From NCBI RefSeq assembly GCF_024362695.1, contig NC_065410.1:182001-246000 (forward strand): a stretch of 64,000 nucleotides of DNA, in the 5' to 3' direction. The stretch is from Pectinophora gossypiella (taxonomy: Eukaryota > Arthropoda > Insecta > Lepidoptera > Gelechiidae). The position numbers and the translations under genes were made by a program. Of the stretch, positions 48,301 to 59,085 are shown in pieces. The first letter of the stretch is position 1; each line of letters opens with the position of its first letter. The notes beneath the pieces were generated by a model that ran no database searches, was not told the DNA's origin, and saw only the letters and a list, made by a program, of their open reading frames with translations.

Positions 48301-51300
48301 CTTCTTCTTGGGGCCTACTTTCGTTGAAAGACCGTAACGTGTAGACACGATCCTCTCTCCGCACTCTGTAATTCGTACGTTTGTACCGGAATAAACTCGT
48401 CCACGTCACTTGTCGTTTCCCTTCTCTGCCTGCTCAACCCCACCTTACTACACTACTAAATAAATGAAGTTGGATTCAATTGATCGAACACTTATATAAG
48501 TCAGTCCATGCGTTCATAAATGACTCATCGTATCGAGACGAACTTTAAGTCGGTCAAATGGCCTTTCAAGAATCGATCGTCTGGCATCTGGCACGAAACT
48601 GAAAGATAACGGCCTAATTTAATTTATTCGTGACGCGCGGTCAATCAAAGGGAGTAGGATGGAACGTCTCGCGATAACTTGTAGAAGCGGGCAGGTGAGT
48701 CGAACGAGTGTCGTGGCAGCGAGTCCGCGGCGCGCGAGGTGTGATGGTCGCCGTCGCTGGCGGTGACGTGTGTGAAAGGTGGTCCGCGTGGCGCGGGGCG
48801 CGAGGCGGCGGCGCGGGCGCCATGTGCGCGGCGGCGGGGCTCGCTCACTCCGCCGCCATGGCGCGCCCCAAGCAGTCGCGACACTCCGCGCAGTACGAGG
48901 ACCTGCCGCCCCGCGGACCAGGTACTAACCCTCACCGACGAGTTCAACATTCTGTACGGAATCCCGCGTCCGCAGGACCGCCGCCCCGCCGAGTCCCGCG
49001 GCCGAGGCCGGGCTCGCTTCGCCCGCTCGCGGCCCGTGGGGACGTGGAACCGTGCTGCTAACGTGGCCGCCGACCATATTGGTTGTTGATGAGAGAAACA
49101 GGACCTTTTAAACGCTTGTTTATGCGGCGAGATCGTGGAGTCGAAGGAACGGTCCTTATCTTATCGGTGCGGAGAGTGCTGGCGGGAATAATAAAAAATG
49201 TTTAGCATGTTGCCGTACTATGCTTTGTATGTGATGTGTTTATTTATTTCGAACTTCATAGTTTTATCGTTTGTTTTGCGAGTTATGGTCAGAAATCGTT
49301 CCCACACTGTTGTCCCGTTAGCCGCTTCCCGGCCGCGGTCGTGTTTCGTTGGACGTCCTCGGGCTAGCTCGACCCGTCCGACCGGACCCATACACGGACA
49401 ATTCCGGTATTTGTTTACTCAAATTGGTGCCACAACATCTTGGTTTTGTGTGATTCGGTCACTGCTTTGTTCATTTCATTTCGCCGTGTAAACTAGCTAG
49501 AGTCTGCCGACGTAGATAATAATCTCGCCAGACCCTTTGTAAACCGGACGTAATATTTAAGCATGTCTATTTTATCAGTTCCAAATTTTAAATCCCCAGC
49601 CCTAGCTTGTCGATCAGCTTGTACGGCCCTTTATGTCGCGCCCCCGCAAGCTGTGCCTCCCAGGACGTTAGTCGGTGCGGCAGTGGTGTGACGTCATGCC
49701 CTGTGTGTTGCAGTGGAGTCTCTGATCTACTGGCGGAACGCGGCGCGGTCGGGCGGCGCGCTGGGCGCGGGGCTGGCGCTGCTGGTGGCGCTGGCGTGCT
49801 GCTCCGTGGTGTCGGTGCTGGCCTACGTGTCGCTGCTGGCGCTGTCCGCCGCCGTCGCCTTCCGCGTCTACAAGAACGTGCTGCAGGCCGTGCAGAAGAC
49901 CAACGAGGGACATCCCTTCAAGTGAGTACACCTCCCCTCTATCACTCCACTCACAGTGTTACTTAGAGCTCTTGCGCTTTCATACGTAGAGGTACGTAGA
50001 GAACTCTTCTTGTGATCAAAGATAAGTACTTACTATTATCAAGTAAAGAACCAAAAGTTTCTTGTAGATATACATTGTAATATATAATATAATGTTATAG
50101 TACAAATAAGGGTACGTATGTTTACATAGTAATCGGTCGTTAAAGTTTGATTTATTGTTACTAGCTAACCGGTGAAATTTGTCAACTTTCACATCAATGA
50201 ACTGTCTCAAATGAAATGTCTATTCAATGTCCATATAATCATTATAGTAGCATTTAATTTGCGTGTAAGCAGTAATAGCCCGGCGTGCAATTGGATTGCC
50301 TGTAAGTACGACTTGTATGGTCCGTCTTCTGGGGATCATACACAGTTGAGTAGTACCTACATTATTATGAAAGCTGAAACCAATGTACAATTACCAAGGG
50401 AATCAATTTATTGCCTTTCTGGTTAACTAGTAGGTATTGCCGCTGCTGTGCAATATTATGTCATTTCCAAAATTAACAACATGGGTATTTATTTGTTGTA
50501 TGCGACGGAATTATCAATGTGAGTGTGGAGGCATCGCACAGTTGTATGGCAGCTGTGTTTGCGCAAGAGGCCGCGAATTGTTCACCGAGTAGAGTATGAG
50601 GTGGTGGGTGCTCGATTGATACACTAGCATAAAGCTAATGTGACGTCAAACGCGGTACCACGTCGACATATTAATTAGAGCACACCATCGACACCCACAG
50701 CAACATTTCATTATAAGAAATAAACAAATTTTGATGAGTTGGCTCGTTACATGACGTTTGGATATACCTATTATCAACTGTAACGGTATCATTTGATTGC
50801 ATCCATAATCAAATTTAGTGGATTAGAGCGCGGAAGGCGGCGGCTTCCGTCGCTACTGACACGGATAAACGTCTGAAATGAAAGTGCGACTCGCCAGGAA
50901 AGCACAAAGGCGGTGCGCCTAGTTCGGGGGCGATCACTTTCTAACGCGCGGCGCAGCGCCGCGAGTGGTGTATCTCACTGCGCGGTCACGCTCCAGCCGC
51001 CTGCAATCATAGCTCTGTTCACTATTAGCATACAATTATGATACAAATACTTTTTGCACGAACCTTAGCATCGCAATATTGGTGTCAGCTATCTACAATG
51101 TAAACGAGCGATTCTAGCTATCGTCTTGCTCCGATTTATGCCTGTTTTTATTCACAATGTTGCGCCTCAGTTAGGACCGATGACATTTGTACATTCGTGC
51201 TAGAAACAATAATTTAGATAAATCTTGATGGGAAAGAAAAATACGATTTCTTCATTTGTAAGTAACACCTGTAATTCGATATTTGTAGAAACACAACATA

Positions 51301-54300
51301 CATAAAAAAGAAATTTGCTAAAAGTAAGCGCTGTCAACTAATTCAGATCCCGAGACCACTACATTAGTGTTGTTATTCGTCCTCCTCATACAATGTAAAA
51401 TTAGGGCTTTAACCACTTTATTACGCGGGAATTTCAGATTATCAAGCACATCACTAATTATACGAAGCTCCTTGTAGTTTTTAAGTACTAACCTATAGTT
51501 AGTAAATTCTTTTTTATTAATAAAGTTGGTGCTGTGGTTTGAAAATAAATAGTTTTATTTTTAGGGTTCCGCACCTCAAAAGCAAAAACGGAATCCTTAT
51601 AGGATCGCTGTGTTGTCCGTTAGTTTGCTCGTCTGTCTGTCGAGACCTTTTACTCGGGAACGCACGGAGGTATCAAGTTGAAATTAACATCCAATACTTA
51701 TGTCCCTTGAATATATTCAACTATTGACTTTATTTATTCAGCCGTCCCTGTGGTGTGTAGTTACGAGTGTGTATGTAATGTACGTGGCGGCGTGATGTTG
51801 CAGGTGGCTGCTGGAGCAGGATCTGGCGCTGCCGGCGGACCGCGCGCAGGCGCTGGCGGCGGCCGCCACGGCGCACCTCAACGCCGGCGTGGCCGAGCTG
51901 CGCAGGTACGATACCACGACACGCCACTCACACAAAATCGCATCAAAAATACTAATAACGCCCCCAGTCGCGGTTGACAACAGTCTCTGCAAACTTGTCA
52001 CGAAGTACACTTCCAGCTCTCTTAAACAAATGCAAACCTTGCCTTAAAAATAACGTAAGTATACATAGGTAACATTTACGTATTTATGCGTTTCCGTTTC
52101 TAATATAAACGTAAGCTTCCTAATTCCTACACTCTCGTTCTATTATCTATCGTCCATGAAAAATGTCTCCAAGAGATACTGTTACAGATAAACCCCTTGT
52201 ATGTGTACTGGTATGCGTCAAATGTCGCGCGATTACAATGCGACACGTGCTTGTCGAGGTGCTGGCGCGGTCGCGTCTCGTCGGTTCATAGGAACTACAT
52301 TTTCATACTGTCTTTCCGCCCGCGTGGATTTCAGTTATCGCGGGCGGCATTTTATTCACCCCTGAATAATATAAAAAATACTATGTTCTTTCCCAAGGTC
52401 TAATTTATTTCTGTACTAAATTAGTAGTTTTGCCATGAAACCGTACACAGACAGAGTTACTTTAGCCTTTACAATATTAGTAGGGAGAGAAAGGTATTTG
52501 AGCTCTCTGTCACGCTCGCCCGTATCTGAAGGAGCTGAGCAGCGGACTGGTAAGAGTTAGGTCTATCTATGATAAAGTTTCAATAACGCTATTCAAGTGT
52601 CGTCGGTAATTTTGTACACATGTAGAGTAGTAACAGCAGAATGTGACCGCTACACTTAATGTATCGTAACCAATGACATTACGTACTCGTAGCGCATTGT
52701 TATGCATATAGTGCCGTTTTCGCACTACTCTGATTCTCATCCGATCCGAGTCCGTCAAATGACGGACCCGAAGTGGACGTACAAACTACCTTGCGGCCTA
52801 CATCCATCCGATATCTCTAAGTAACTTTTTTATTTATTTCTTTTGTTTTTTTTTTCTTTTTGTATCCGTCATTCTCGGACTCGGATCGAATAAGAGTAAT
52901 AGTATATGTATAGTGCTAAAACGCCCTAAGGATGAGGAGCGCAGGAGATCGCTGAAGTAATGTACTCATGAAGGGTGTCGGTGGTTGCAGGCTATTCCTG
53001 GTTGAAGACCTGGTGGACTCGCTGAAGTTCGGAGTGCTCCTGTGGTGCCTCACGTACGTCGGCGCCTGCTTCAACGGGATCACGCTTATTATTCTCGGTC
53101 AGTATTAATATATGATCACGTCATGGGCGAAGGTTTAGGTACACCAACTGTTTAGGTTATGCTACCGTTATCATACCGGTGTAAACCGGTTGATATGTGC
53201 GTGTCTATTGTACCTACTAACACTAGATTTAAGAATTGTTACTAAACCTCAATAGATTATGTTCGAAATGAAGGTTATTACTATTTATATAAAGTTACGA
53301 TTCAGATTTTATGGACCAATAGGATTTCGTAATTTTATACCGGTATGATAACGGTAACGTAACCTTATACCTTACCTGTTTTCAAGCACTGGTCAAGAGA
53401 CAATCATAGAATCTGCAATCACAAGAATGAGAAATAGTTTAACTTGAAGTAGAGCTAGGCCCACGCCGTCCTCGTGTGTTCATATGCCGGGAGATGGCTC
53501 CTGCATATTCCATAGCTTGACATTAAGTATGTATGACATTGGCGTTTAGCTGCGTAGATAGCATACGCTACGTTTATTAGCCGAAACCCTTGACACGGTT
53601 CGCGCTGCCGCGCACGGCGCGGTATCTGTGCCTAAGCATCCGACAAAAAGAAGTGAAATCCCAACAAAAACATTTTCATGAAAAATGTTGCCAAGACGAG
53701 ATCATATCGATTGCAATGTCAAACAGTTATATCTCATGTAGGGCCAAGCGTCTAACTCTACACGCCCTAACTACACAAACACTAAGTTCACAAAGTGTAC
53801 ACGCTAGGCAAAATTTGTAGCTCGGCCGTTTCATAACGTATTCATAACGTATAACGTGAACGTGAGAGTAAGGCAACAAACTTATTGACTGTTCGTTGCC
53901 ATTCTGTTATATAGTTCTTGTAGCAACAAAACGAGCAAGCCCCATATTTTACCTAGCGTGTACAGTTTGTGAACTTAGTGTTTGTATAGTTAGGGCGTGT
54001 AAAGTTAGACGCTTAGCTCTACATGATGAGATCTGATAACTTATTGACATTGCGATCGATATGATCTCGTCTTGGCAACATTTTACATGAAAATGTTTTT
54101 GGTGGGTTGGGATATATTTTTCACGATTACATTACGAAGTAGTAAGACAGAAGTATTAACGTGACGTGTTATTCCTGTTGCAGGGTGGATAGCGCTGTTC
54201 ACTCTGCCGAAGGCGTACGAGATGAACAAGGCGCAGGTGGACGCCAACCTGGAGCTGGCGCGGGCCAAGATCAACGAAATCACCGCCAAGTGAGTGCCGC

Positions 54301-55374
54301 CGCACACGCAGCGCACATATATTTTTTTTGGGCTCACGATCCGGAGGTCCCGGGTCCGAATCCCGGTGAGGACTAACCACAAAAATTTCTGTGATCCTTA
54401 GCTTGGTTAGGACATTACAGGCTGATCACCCGAATGTCCGAAAGTAAAATGATCCGTGCTTCGGAAGGTACGTTAGCCGTTGGTTCCGGTTACTACTTAC
54501 TGATATAGGTACGTAGTTGTTACATGAGGCATGTCAGGGGCTATTGGCGGCTCAATGATAACCCTGACACCAGGATTGATGAGATTGGTCATTCACCTCT
54601 CACCACACGATAGTAAATGCTACACTGTCAAGAGCGTGGCTCTTAAATCATGATGATTGTAATGCTGCAATTTGACCGGATCCGCCCCGCACCGGTTACT
54701 GTACCAGCATACCGCGAGGGGGGATTATTACTACTTAAGCATTTCATCGAAATAACAGCGGGGTGTTCATGTAACTCAGTTTCTATCTGGACAGATACAA
54801 ATCCTATCCTGTGATCGGCTAAAATGGACGACATGTAGGAATTTTATCTATCAAGATAGAGACTGAGTTGCGCTGCTATTTAGATGAAATGTTTAGTGTG
54901 GGGACAGGTGTTAAACATATGCCAAATAGCAAAATTACTAAATGGTGAATTTTAGAGCATCGGAAGTGAATATATTAATTAGTATTACAAAAATATCCTA
55001 GAATCGTTTGTCGTTTTGAAAGCACCCAGAACATACGTAAGTTACAATACAATACAAAAACGCTTCATTGCACATATAAACACAACATTAAAAACAATTA
55101 CATAAGTAAACTCTTACTAAAAGTTGGTACCATACATAAGTTCTAAGTGGATATTTGTAAAAAGACGAATGATTCAAGATAACTTTTGCGGTGACACTAA
55201 TGATATCGACGCCTGATGCTCTGACACTCGCCCAGCAATATCCTTTGCGTATGTTCCTGAAGGTAAGCGGACGCCGTGACAGCTGGCCATGATGACGATG
55301 ATGTTTGACGTTGTTACAGGGTGCGAGCAGCAGTGCCGCTGGGCAGGAAGTCTGAGAGTGAGAAGGACAAGTAG
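33394..55374 (+). CDS. Rtnl1: reticulon (Rtnl1), long isoform; shared 3' exons encode the reticulon homology domain
   Basis: Long isoform exons: 33394-34075, 49714-49921, 51804-51905, 52991-53097, 54184-54289, 55320-55374; 1260 nt, 419 aa. Residues 1-227 are disordered, acidic then Pro/Ala-rich. They contain DSTDDFEHLD near 33-42, two ESPLH motifs, a DQLADQLADQLAD repeat and a Pro-Ala tract. From residue 228 comes the reticulon homology domain: VESLIYWRNAARSGG, a first hydrophobic hairpin (LALLVALACCSVVSVLAYVS), RVYKNVLQAVQKTNEGHPFK, RRLFLVEDLVDSLKFGVLLW, a second hairpin and an amphipathic C-terminal helix. Reticulons insert hairpins into ER membranes to curve tubules. The C-terminus (SEKDK) lacks a canonical KKxx signal. 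All alternative first exons end in phase 1, matching the 49714 acceptor. The 15.6-kb intron 1 hosts three other starts and several TEs. Confidence 0.95.
35834..35840 (+). promoter_or_regulatory. AP-1-like site in a CpG-rich segment before Rtnl1 start B
   Basis: TGACTCA, 60 bp upstream of the ATG at 35900. The preceding 35640-35820 is a distinct GC/CpG-rich block (GGCGCGCGGCGCGCGAG and similar) in AT-rich surroundings, as expected for a promoter. Confidence 0.4.
35900..35930 (+). CDS. Rtnl1: Rtnl1 alternative first exon B (short isoform)
   Basis: ATG GGC TCC GGA AAC GAT GAC GCC ATC ACG T, then GTGAGT. Encodes MGSGNDDAIT plus one leftover base (phase 1). Joined to the acceptor at 49714 it completes a Leu codon and gives a 202-aa reticulon that is nearly all homology domain. 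A CpG-rich block precedes it. The call rests on ATG, donor quality, phase and context, since an exon this short has no coding statistics of its own. Confidence 0.65.
38328..38357 (+). promoter_or_regulatory. candidate promoter: CRE + TATA box inside Rtnl1 intron 1
   Basis: TGACGTCA (38328-38335) lies 15 bp before TATATTTA (38350-38357), with GC-rich sequence and a CAGTCG initiator-like site about 30 bp downstream (about 38382). No coding exon is evident next to it. It could drive a non-coding first exon (a possible donor GAG|GTACGT lies near 38490) or an independent transcript. Confidence 0.35.
39460..39876. mobile_element. second copy of the AATGAGGGAC MITE
   Basis: The left edge AATGAGGGACTTTGCAAT and right edge AGAAAGTCCCACATT are diverged versions of the 9711-10245 termini. 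The interior ATAAATGATGACCCTTTTTA is shared with that copy. Confidence 0.75.
40926..40933 (+). promoter_or_regulatory. TTACGTAA palindrome at Rtnl1 start C
   Basis: A perfect PAR-bZIP/C/EBP-type octamer (the class bound by Pdp1 and vrille in flies), 10 bp before the ATG at 40943. It is probably in the 5' UTR or at the transcription start. Function is inferred from the motif only. Confidence 0.35.
40943..41104 (+). CDS. Rtnl1: Rtnl1 alternative first exon C plus cassette exon D
   Basis: Exon C (40943-40985) encodes MADSGPSLCSVLNP and ends in phase 1 at a GTAAGT donor. After an 83-bp intron ending CTCTTGCAG comes exon D (41069-41104, 36 nt), which encodes HAWFDPQRLHPE and also leaves phase 1 at GTGAGT. 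Either C alone or C+D splices in frame to 49714; C+D gives a 218-aa isoform. The upstream 40780-40920 is CpG-rich and promoter-like. Confidence 0.72.
42125..42290. repeat. lepidopteran dispersed repeat fragment
   Basis: ACTCACGCCCGTAATCCCTA then ATGGGGTGGGCAGAGCCAC is a widespread moth repeat motif. Related pieces with CACGCCTGT...GGGGTAGCCAGAGGTG lie at about 42765-42880, and with AGTCACGCCTGTACCAATAT at about 44893-45075. The family name is uncertain (a SINE or LINE tail). Confidence 0.6.
43583..43795 (+). repeat. tRNA-derived SINE, second family
   Basis: A-box-like TAGCCCAGTTGG at 43591-43602 and B box GGTTCGAATCC at 43634-43644. The body contains TGAAGGAATATACTGTGAGG and AAACCCACATTCC, a body type common in moth SINEs. 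Confidence 0.8.
47209..48452 (+). mobile_element. LTR retrotransposon, large internal deletion (Ty3/gypsy-type)
   Basis: Two direct LTRs (47209-47589, 381 bp; 48073-48452, 380 bp) start TG and end CA. I can see only one substitution and one C-length difference between them. They are flanked by a 4-bp target duplication CTAC (47205-47208, 48453-48456). A primer-binding site TTGGCGCCCAACGTGGGGCC begins at 47590. A purine tract (GCAGAGGGGGAGAGT) precedes the 3' LTR. The 483-bp interior keeps part of gag (WDDFQTLLRDNFAPKREEW) joined to a fragment of the pol RNase H-proximal region (PVEYASSLLTKPERNYSTT) in another frame; protease, most of RT, and integrase are missing. It cannot move by itself but could be mobilised in trans. 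It lies about 370 bp upstream of Rtnl1 start E. Confidence 0.93.
48822..48921 (+). CDS. Rtnl1: Rtnl1 alternative first exon E
   Basis: An in-frame pair of ATGs (48822 and 48858) leads to MARPKQSRHSAQYEDLPPRG and ends in phase 1 at a GTACTA donor. Spliced to 49714 it gives 213 or 225 aa, depending on the start. It is surrounded by a CpG-rich block (48700-48930). It is the start closest to the shared exons (792 bp). The 48858 ATG has the stronger context (GCCGCCATGG). The donor is weaker than those of starts A-C. Confidence 0.65.
51562..51725. repeat. lepidopteran dispersed repeat (AGGGTTCCGCACCTC type)
   Basis: AGGGTTCCGCACCTCAAAAG, then ACGGAATCCTTATAGGATCG, a Gly-Ser-like CTGTCTGTCGAGACC run and TATCAAGTTGAAATTAACAT form a pattern found at very high copy number in moth genomes, probably the 3' end of a non-LTR element. 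It lies in an Rtnl1 intron. Confidence 0.7.
53660..54106. mobile_element. foldback element with about 190-bp terminal inverted repeats
   Basis: The left arm CCCAACAAAAACATTTTCAT... through GGCCAAGCGTCTAACTCTAC and AACTTAGTGTT-type sequence is mirrored by the right arm, which ends CATGAAAATGTTTTTGGTGG. Each arm is about 190 bp, separated by a short unpaired centre (about 53845-53935). It has no ORF and sits in the last but one large Rtnl1 intron. A single-arm relative lies at 5395-5565. Confidence 0.85.
54330..54617 (+). repeat. tRNA-derived SINE, 5'-truncated copy
   Basis: Starts inside the tRNA part (GGCTCACGATCCGGAGGTCC), keeps the degenerate B box GGGTCCGAATCCCGG and has the same body as 18371-18684 in the opposite orientation (ATCCGTGCTTCGGAAGG, CCCTGACACCAGGATTGATG). 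It begins 40 bp after the Rtnl1 donor at 54289. Confidence 0.85.
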
Positions 55375-55494
55375 AGGCGCGGCGCGCGCGAGTGAGCGAG
55401 ACGGCGAGCGGGGCTGCCCGCCACGCTAGGCACAGTTCTTTTAGCGCCGGAGTACTTCACTGTTTGTTATATTTATTATTATTATGTACTATTG

Positions 55495-55500
55495 AATAAA
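55495..55500 (+). terminator. polyadenylation signal of Rtnl1
   Basis: AATAAA, 121 nt after the TAG stop codon (55372-55374). Confidence 0.7.
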
Positions 55501-58500
55501 GATACTACTTTACGTGTAAAGCTTTATGAGACGAGTCATGCGGAGATTATTGTATTTGCTTTTTGAAATTTTAAATTAAAATAACTGTCGAACCAATTAC
55601 TTGTTTCATTACATACCTACTACGAATCTACCCCTTGTCTTTCTGTCAATGTACACGGACGCCTCTCTGCTGGAGTGCGAGAATGTGGCTTGAATCCATC
55701 ATTTATAACAGTATGTTACTCGTGAGTTGCAGCGCTGTTACAGGGCAGTGGAATAAAAAGGCAGCAGGGACCTGATCTCGGTTTACTGTAATATTGGCGA
55801 GAAATCGTATCGCATAGTAGATAGATCCTTGCGTTGTATTGACCATTTCTAGGCCAAATGTAGCGAATTTATGTAAATGAATATATTCTAATGTCGATAA
55901 ACTTGTAGAAAGACAGTTTTACGTTAGTTTTACCCTCGACAAGTTTATCTATAATTATTACGATCAGAAAATCATATTGTTGTCAGATCTGTTGTCCGCC
56001 AAGTTTGAAGTTACAGAATATGCCTGTGCTGTACCCACTGACCAAGTAGGCTATACCTATAAACGAGTTTGTAATTTTATATTATACTAGCTTTTGCCCG
56101 CGACTTCGCGTGGCGTGTATCTGTATTACGCGGTTTAGATTTCCTCTTGCAACTAAGCTTTAAGTTTACTAAGGTACCTGCATGCCAAATTTCAAGCGTC
56201 TAACTTAAGCGGTTTAGATTTTTCATACAAAAGGATTTTCCCGCTAATTCCCGTTCCCGTGGGAATTTCGGAAATTCCTTTCTTAGTGCACCTCCACGGT
56301 ACCTAAGCTACGTCTCTTCCAAATTTCAAGTGCCTACGTTTAGCCGTTTAGGCTGTGCGTTGATATGTCAGTCAGTCAATTTCTCCTTTTATATATTAAA
56401 AAAGTGATAGTACGTACGGAATCGTAAAGCAGCTCAAATTGTCATTGTAATTTACAATTGTAAGTTTTATTAAACAGGCCCCAGGCCTTTGGCTGACACT
56501 GTAAAAAACCTACATTCTCACTTCCCCTTTTTGAGTCATAAATGTATGGAACCATACGAATCTACGATACGAATAAATAGGTAATAAGATGGAACCTGTT
56601 ATGATCTTCATGATATGGGCTATAAACTGTTACAAATAACACTAGTATTACAGTTGTGCTGGTATACATTAATAGTTATCTTTATGTTTGTTTCAATTAT
56701 TCCTGCATTAATATAATAATTGAATGTACAAATACCTAGTTATAAAAATATTGTTATACTTATTGTAAATTATTTTAACTTCAATTACTCGTATTAGTAA
56801 CTCGCTCTGTAAACGTATCCTCTCGTTTGACGTGAGATGTCAACTGTCAACTCGAGGATTCGCAGTCTGTAGTTAGCGCCAAAACGTACGGCTTTGTTAT
56901 TGATAATGTTAAAATTATATTTCTATTTAATAAAAGATTTACTTGTTATACTAATATAAAGTTATTATTTATACGACAAATCCCTTCCCTGAGTTGTAGT
57001 CTTACAAACCTAATAACATTCATAAACTATAAAGCAGCATGGTCTTATGATCTTAGCCTGACCCTCAAATGGGCAAAATGAATGAATCATAAACTATATA
57101 GTAAACCGATCTTTATAAATGCAAAGACAGTTGTCAGATTACGTCAGCTGGCTGATCTGAACGTCAAAGCAAGGTATTTTTACAGTGAGTGATATGGTTA
57201 TTATCAATAAGCATATTAACTTTTAGTTATTTATTATTAAATACAGCATTACAAGTGAAAAAATCTTTATATAAAGTTATATAATAAAACAATTTAGTGC
57301 GTGTTTACATTCGATTCCCAAGCATTTCTTGAATAAATTAAAATGAAAATTGTTCGGTAAGATCTAGGTAAAGATTACTATAAAATACCCTTCATATGTT
57401 AGCCTTCGAAATAGATTTCGGGCTTGTTTTTTAACATAACAGGAGGCGATTTCATGCTCCTTAGACTCCGATTTAACAAAATATTTTATATAATTGGGAT
57501 ACTAATATACAAGGCTATCAGTTTAAAATAAAATTTTATAATAATCATATCTTTACTGTGATGAAAAGCAAGGTGATGTAATTTAGGTGCAAGTTCAAAG
57601 GTTTTTGCTGACTACCTACTATACTGTGCTGACTGAAGAGAAATCACAGCACGTGTTCAATGACCCTATCAGACGAGGTTACTAGGTGAGACTGCAGATT
57701 TCATAATACTTTTCTTTTTTCTGTAGTTTCGCAACTTCTCAAGTACCTAGTTACATCTGCTTTGGTTCACTAGCTCACTCATATAGTACAGCACAATTTT
57801 GTGGTTTCAGGTTGTAAACACTCAGCAGCTTACACATTGAGGTAGAGACTTCAGACAAACTTGCACATTGTGTAGGTATTGTTATCTGTTCTTTGCTAAT
57901 TAGAAAACTGGTGCTTGTATGTTGTGTTTGCACAGTGTGCGTGTTTGCGCCGGCTGTTGACTCGCATTGTCAGGCGCGACACGTCGCTCACTCATTGTCT
58001 GCCAATTGCCTCTAATTAACTTCTTGAAACTACCACTTGAGCTCCTAACTTGCGAATCTAAATGTAAGTGTATTACCACTTCTTTTGAGATTGTTCCCAT
58101 TATTTAGAGAACACTTAATGTGCTGGGGTCATTGTATCATCAACAGCATGATAGATAAGTAATAATTATTGTAGTAAGGATTAATTAGAGATACAGAGAT
58201 AGGTACTTGTTGCATTCAATAGAAAATGGGTCAAGTAGGTACATTAAACTCTCTTGACATTTGTGGTAGTGGTGGTTCACATCCTGAATTATTATTTCTC
58301 TCTTAATCATGTTTTCTCTTATAGTATTCAGACACTGTTTAAAAGAGTCAAATGTAAGTTAACAAACTCTGAAATAGGTCTGATAATATTTGGTAAATAT
58401 TTTGATATCACTGATAAAATTGGGAAGGTTTTCAAAGTTTTATTTATTTAAGATTTCAAAATCTTGAGAGATGTTATCTACATAATTTGGGACAAGAGAC

Positions 58501-58939
58501 ATGTTGTTTGTATAAGTGATAATAAGCTGCCGGGCCTCTTTTGAGTTGTTGTGGACATCTGTGGATGTTGTTCTGTGGCTATACCCATTTTTAATATCCA
58601 TTCATAATTGTGTGCTTAATGTGCTTTTATGCTTGTTATGTATTACTAATCATTCAAACTGACCAAAACACCGGTCTCTTATCTCGATGTGACTAAAGAA
58701 TGAGAGGCTGTAGTGGTTTCATTTAGTGCAGTTCAGTTGCCCACACTCATATCACGGAAATTTACTAGCAGCAGTCCACGTTTGTTGAACGTGTGTACAA
58801 CTAAAGAAGCGACTTCAGGAAGTTTTAGTTTTGTGAACACAATTTGGTGGATTGGAAAGTGATAGTTGCTAGTGGGCAAGTGGACCGCGGGTCAGGAGGT
58901 GGTCGCGCGTGCGCGGTGGCGGGTCAGTATAAGTGCGAG
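55501..58939. other. intergenic, AT-rich, no gene seen
   Basis: One recognisable dispersed repeat (56086-56397) and a small inverted repeat near 55895-55957 (GATAAACTTGT/ACAAGTTTATC). Nothing coding is evident. Confidence 0.6.
56086..56397 (+). repeat. LINE 3' end or derived SINE (GCCCGCGACTTCG type)
   Basis: Opens with ACTAGCTTTTGCCCGCGACT and closes with GGCTGTGCGTTGATATGTCA, then GTCAGTCAAT and TTTTATATATT. This arrangement is typical of a very abundant moth RTE-like tail. CCAAATTTCAAG recurs twice within it (about 56187 and 56319). Confidence 0.75.
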
Positions 58940-59085
58940 ATGTCGGCAGCGGGCGCGGGCGGCGGGGGCGGCGCGTGCGCGGCGGCGACGCGGGCGGGGC
59001 GCGGGCGGCGGGCGGCGCGGCATGCGGCGGCGCGGCGACACGGCCCGGCTGCGCTGCGCCGCGCGATTGCCGTCGCTGTCGATAG
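58940..59085 (+). CDS. candidate first exon, gene unknown
   Basis: A very GC-rich block in AT-rich DNA, ending at a good donor GATAG|GTACGT. Two frames are open. From 58940 the frame is a low-complexity Ala/Gly/Arg protein ending in phase 2. From the ATG at 59022 it reads MRRRGDTARLRCAARLPSLS and ends in phase 1. The latter phase fits the exon-like segment at 62837-62974. The block could equally be an untranslated first exon of the riboflavin transporter. I do not recognise a family. Confidence 0.3.
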
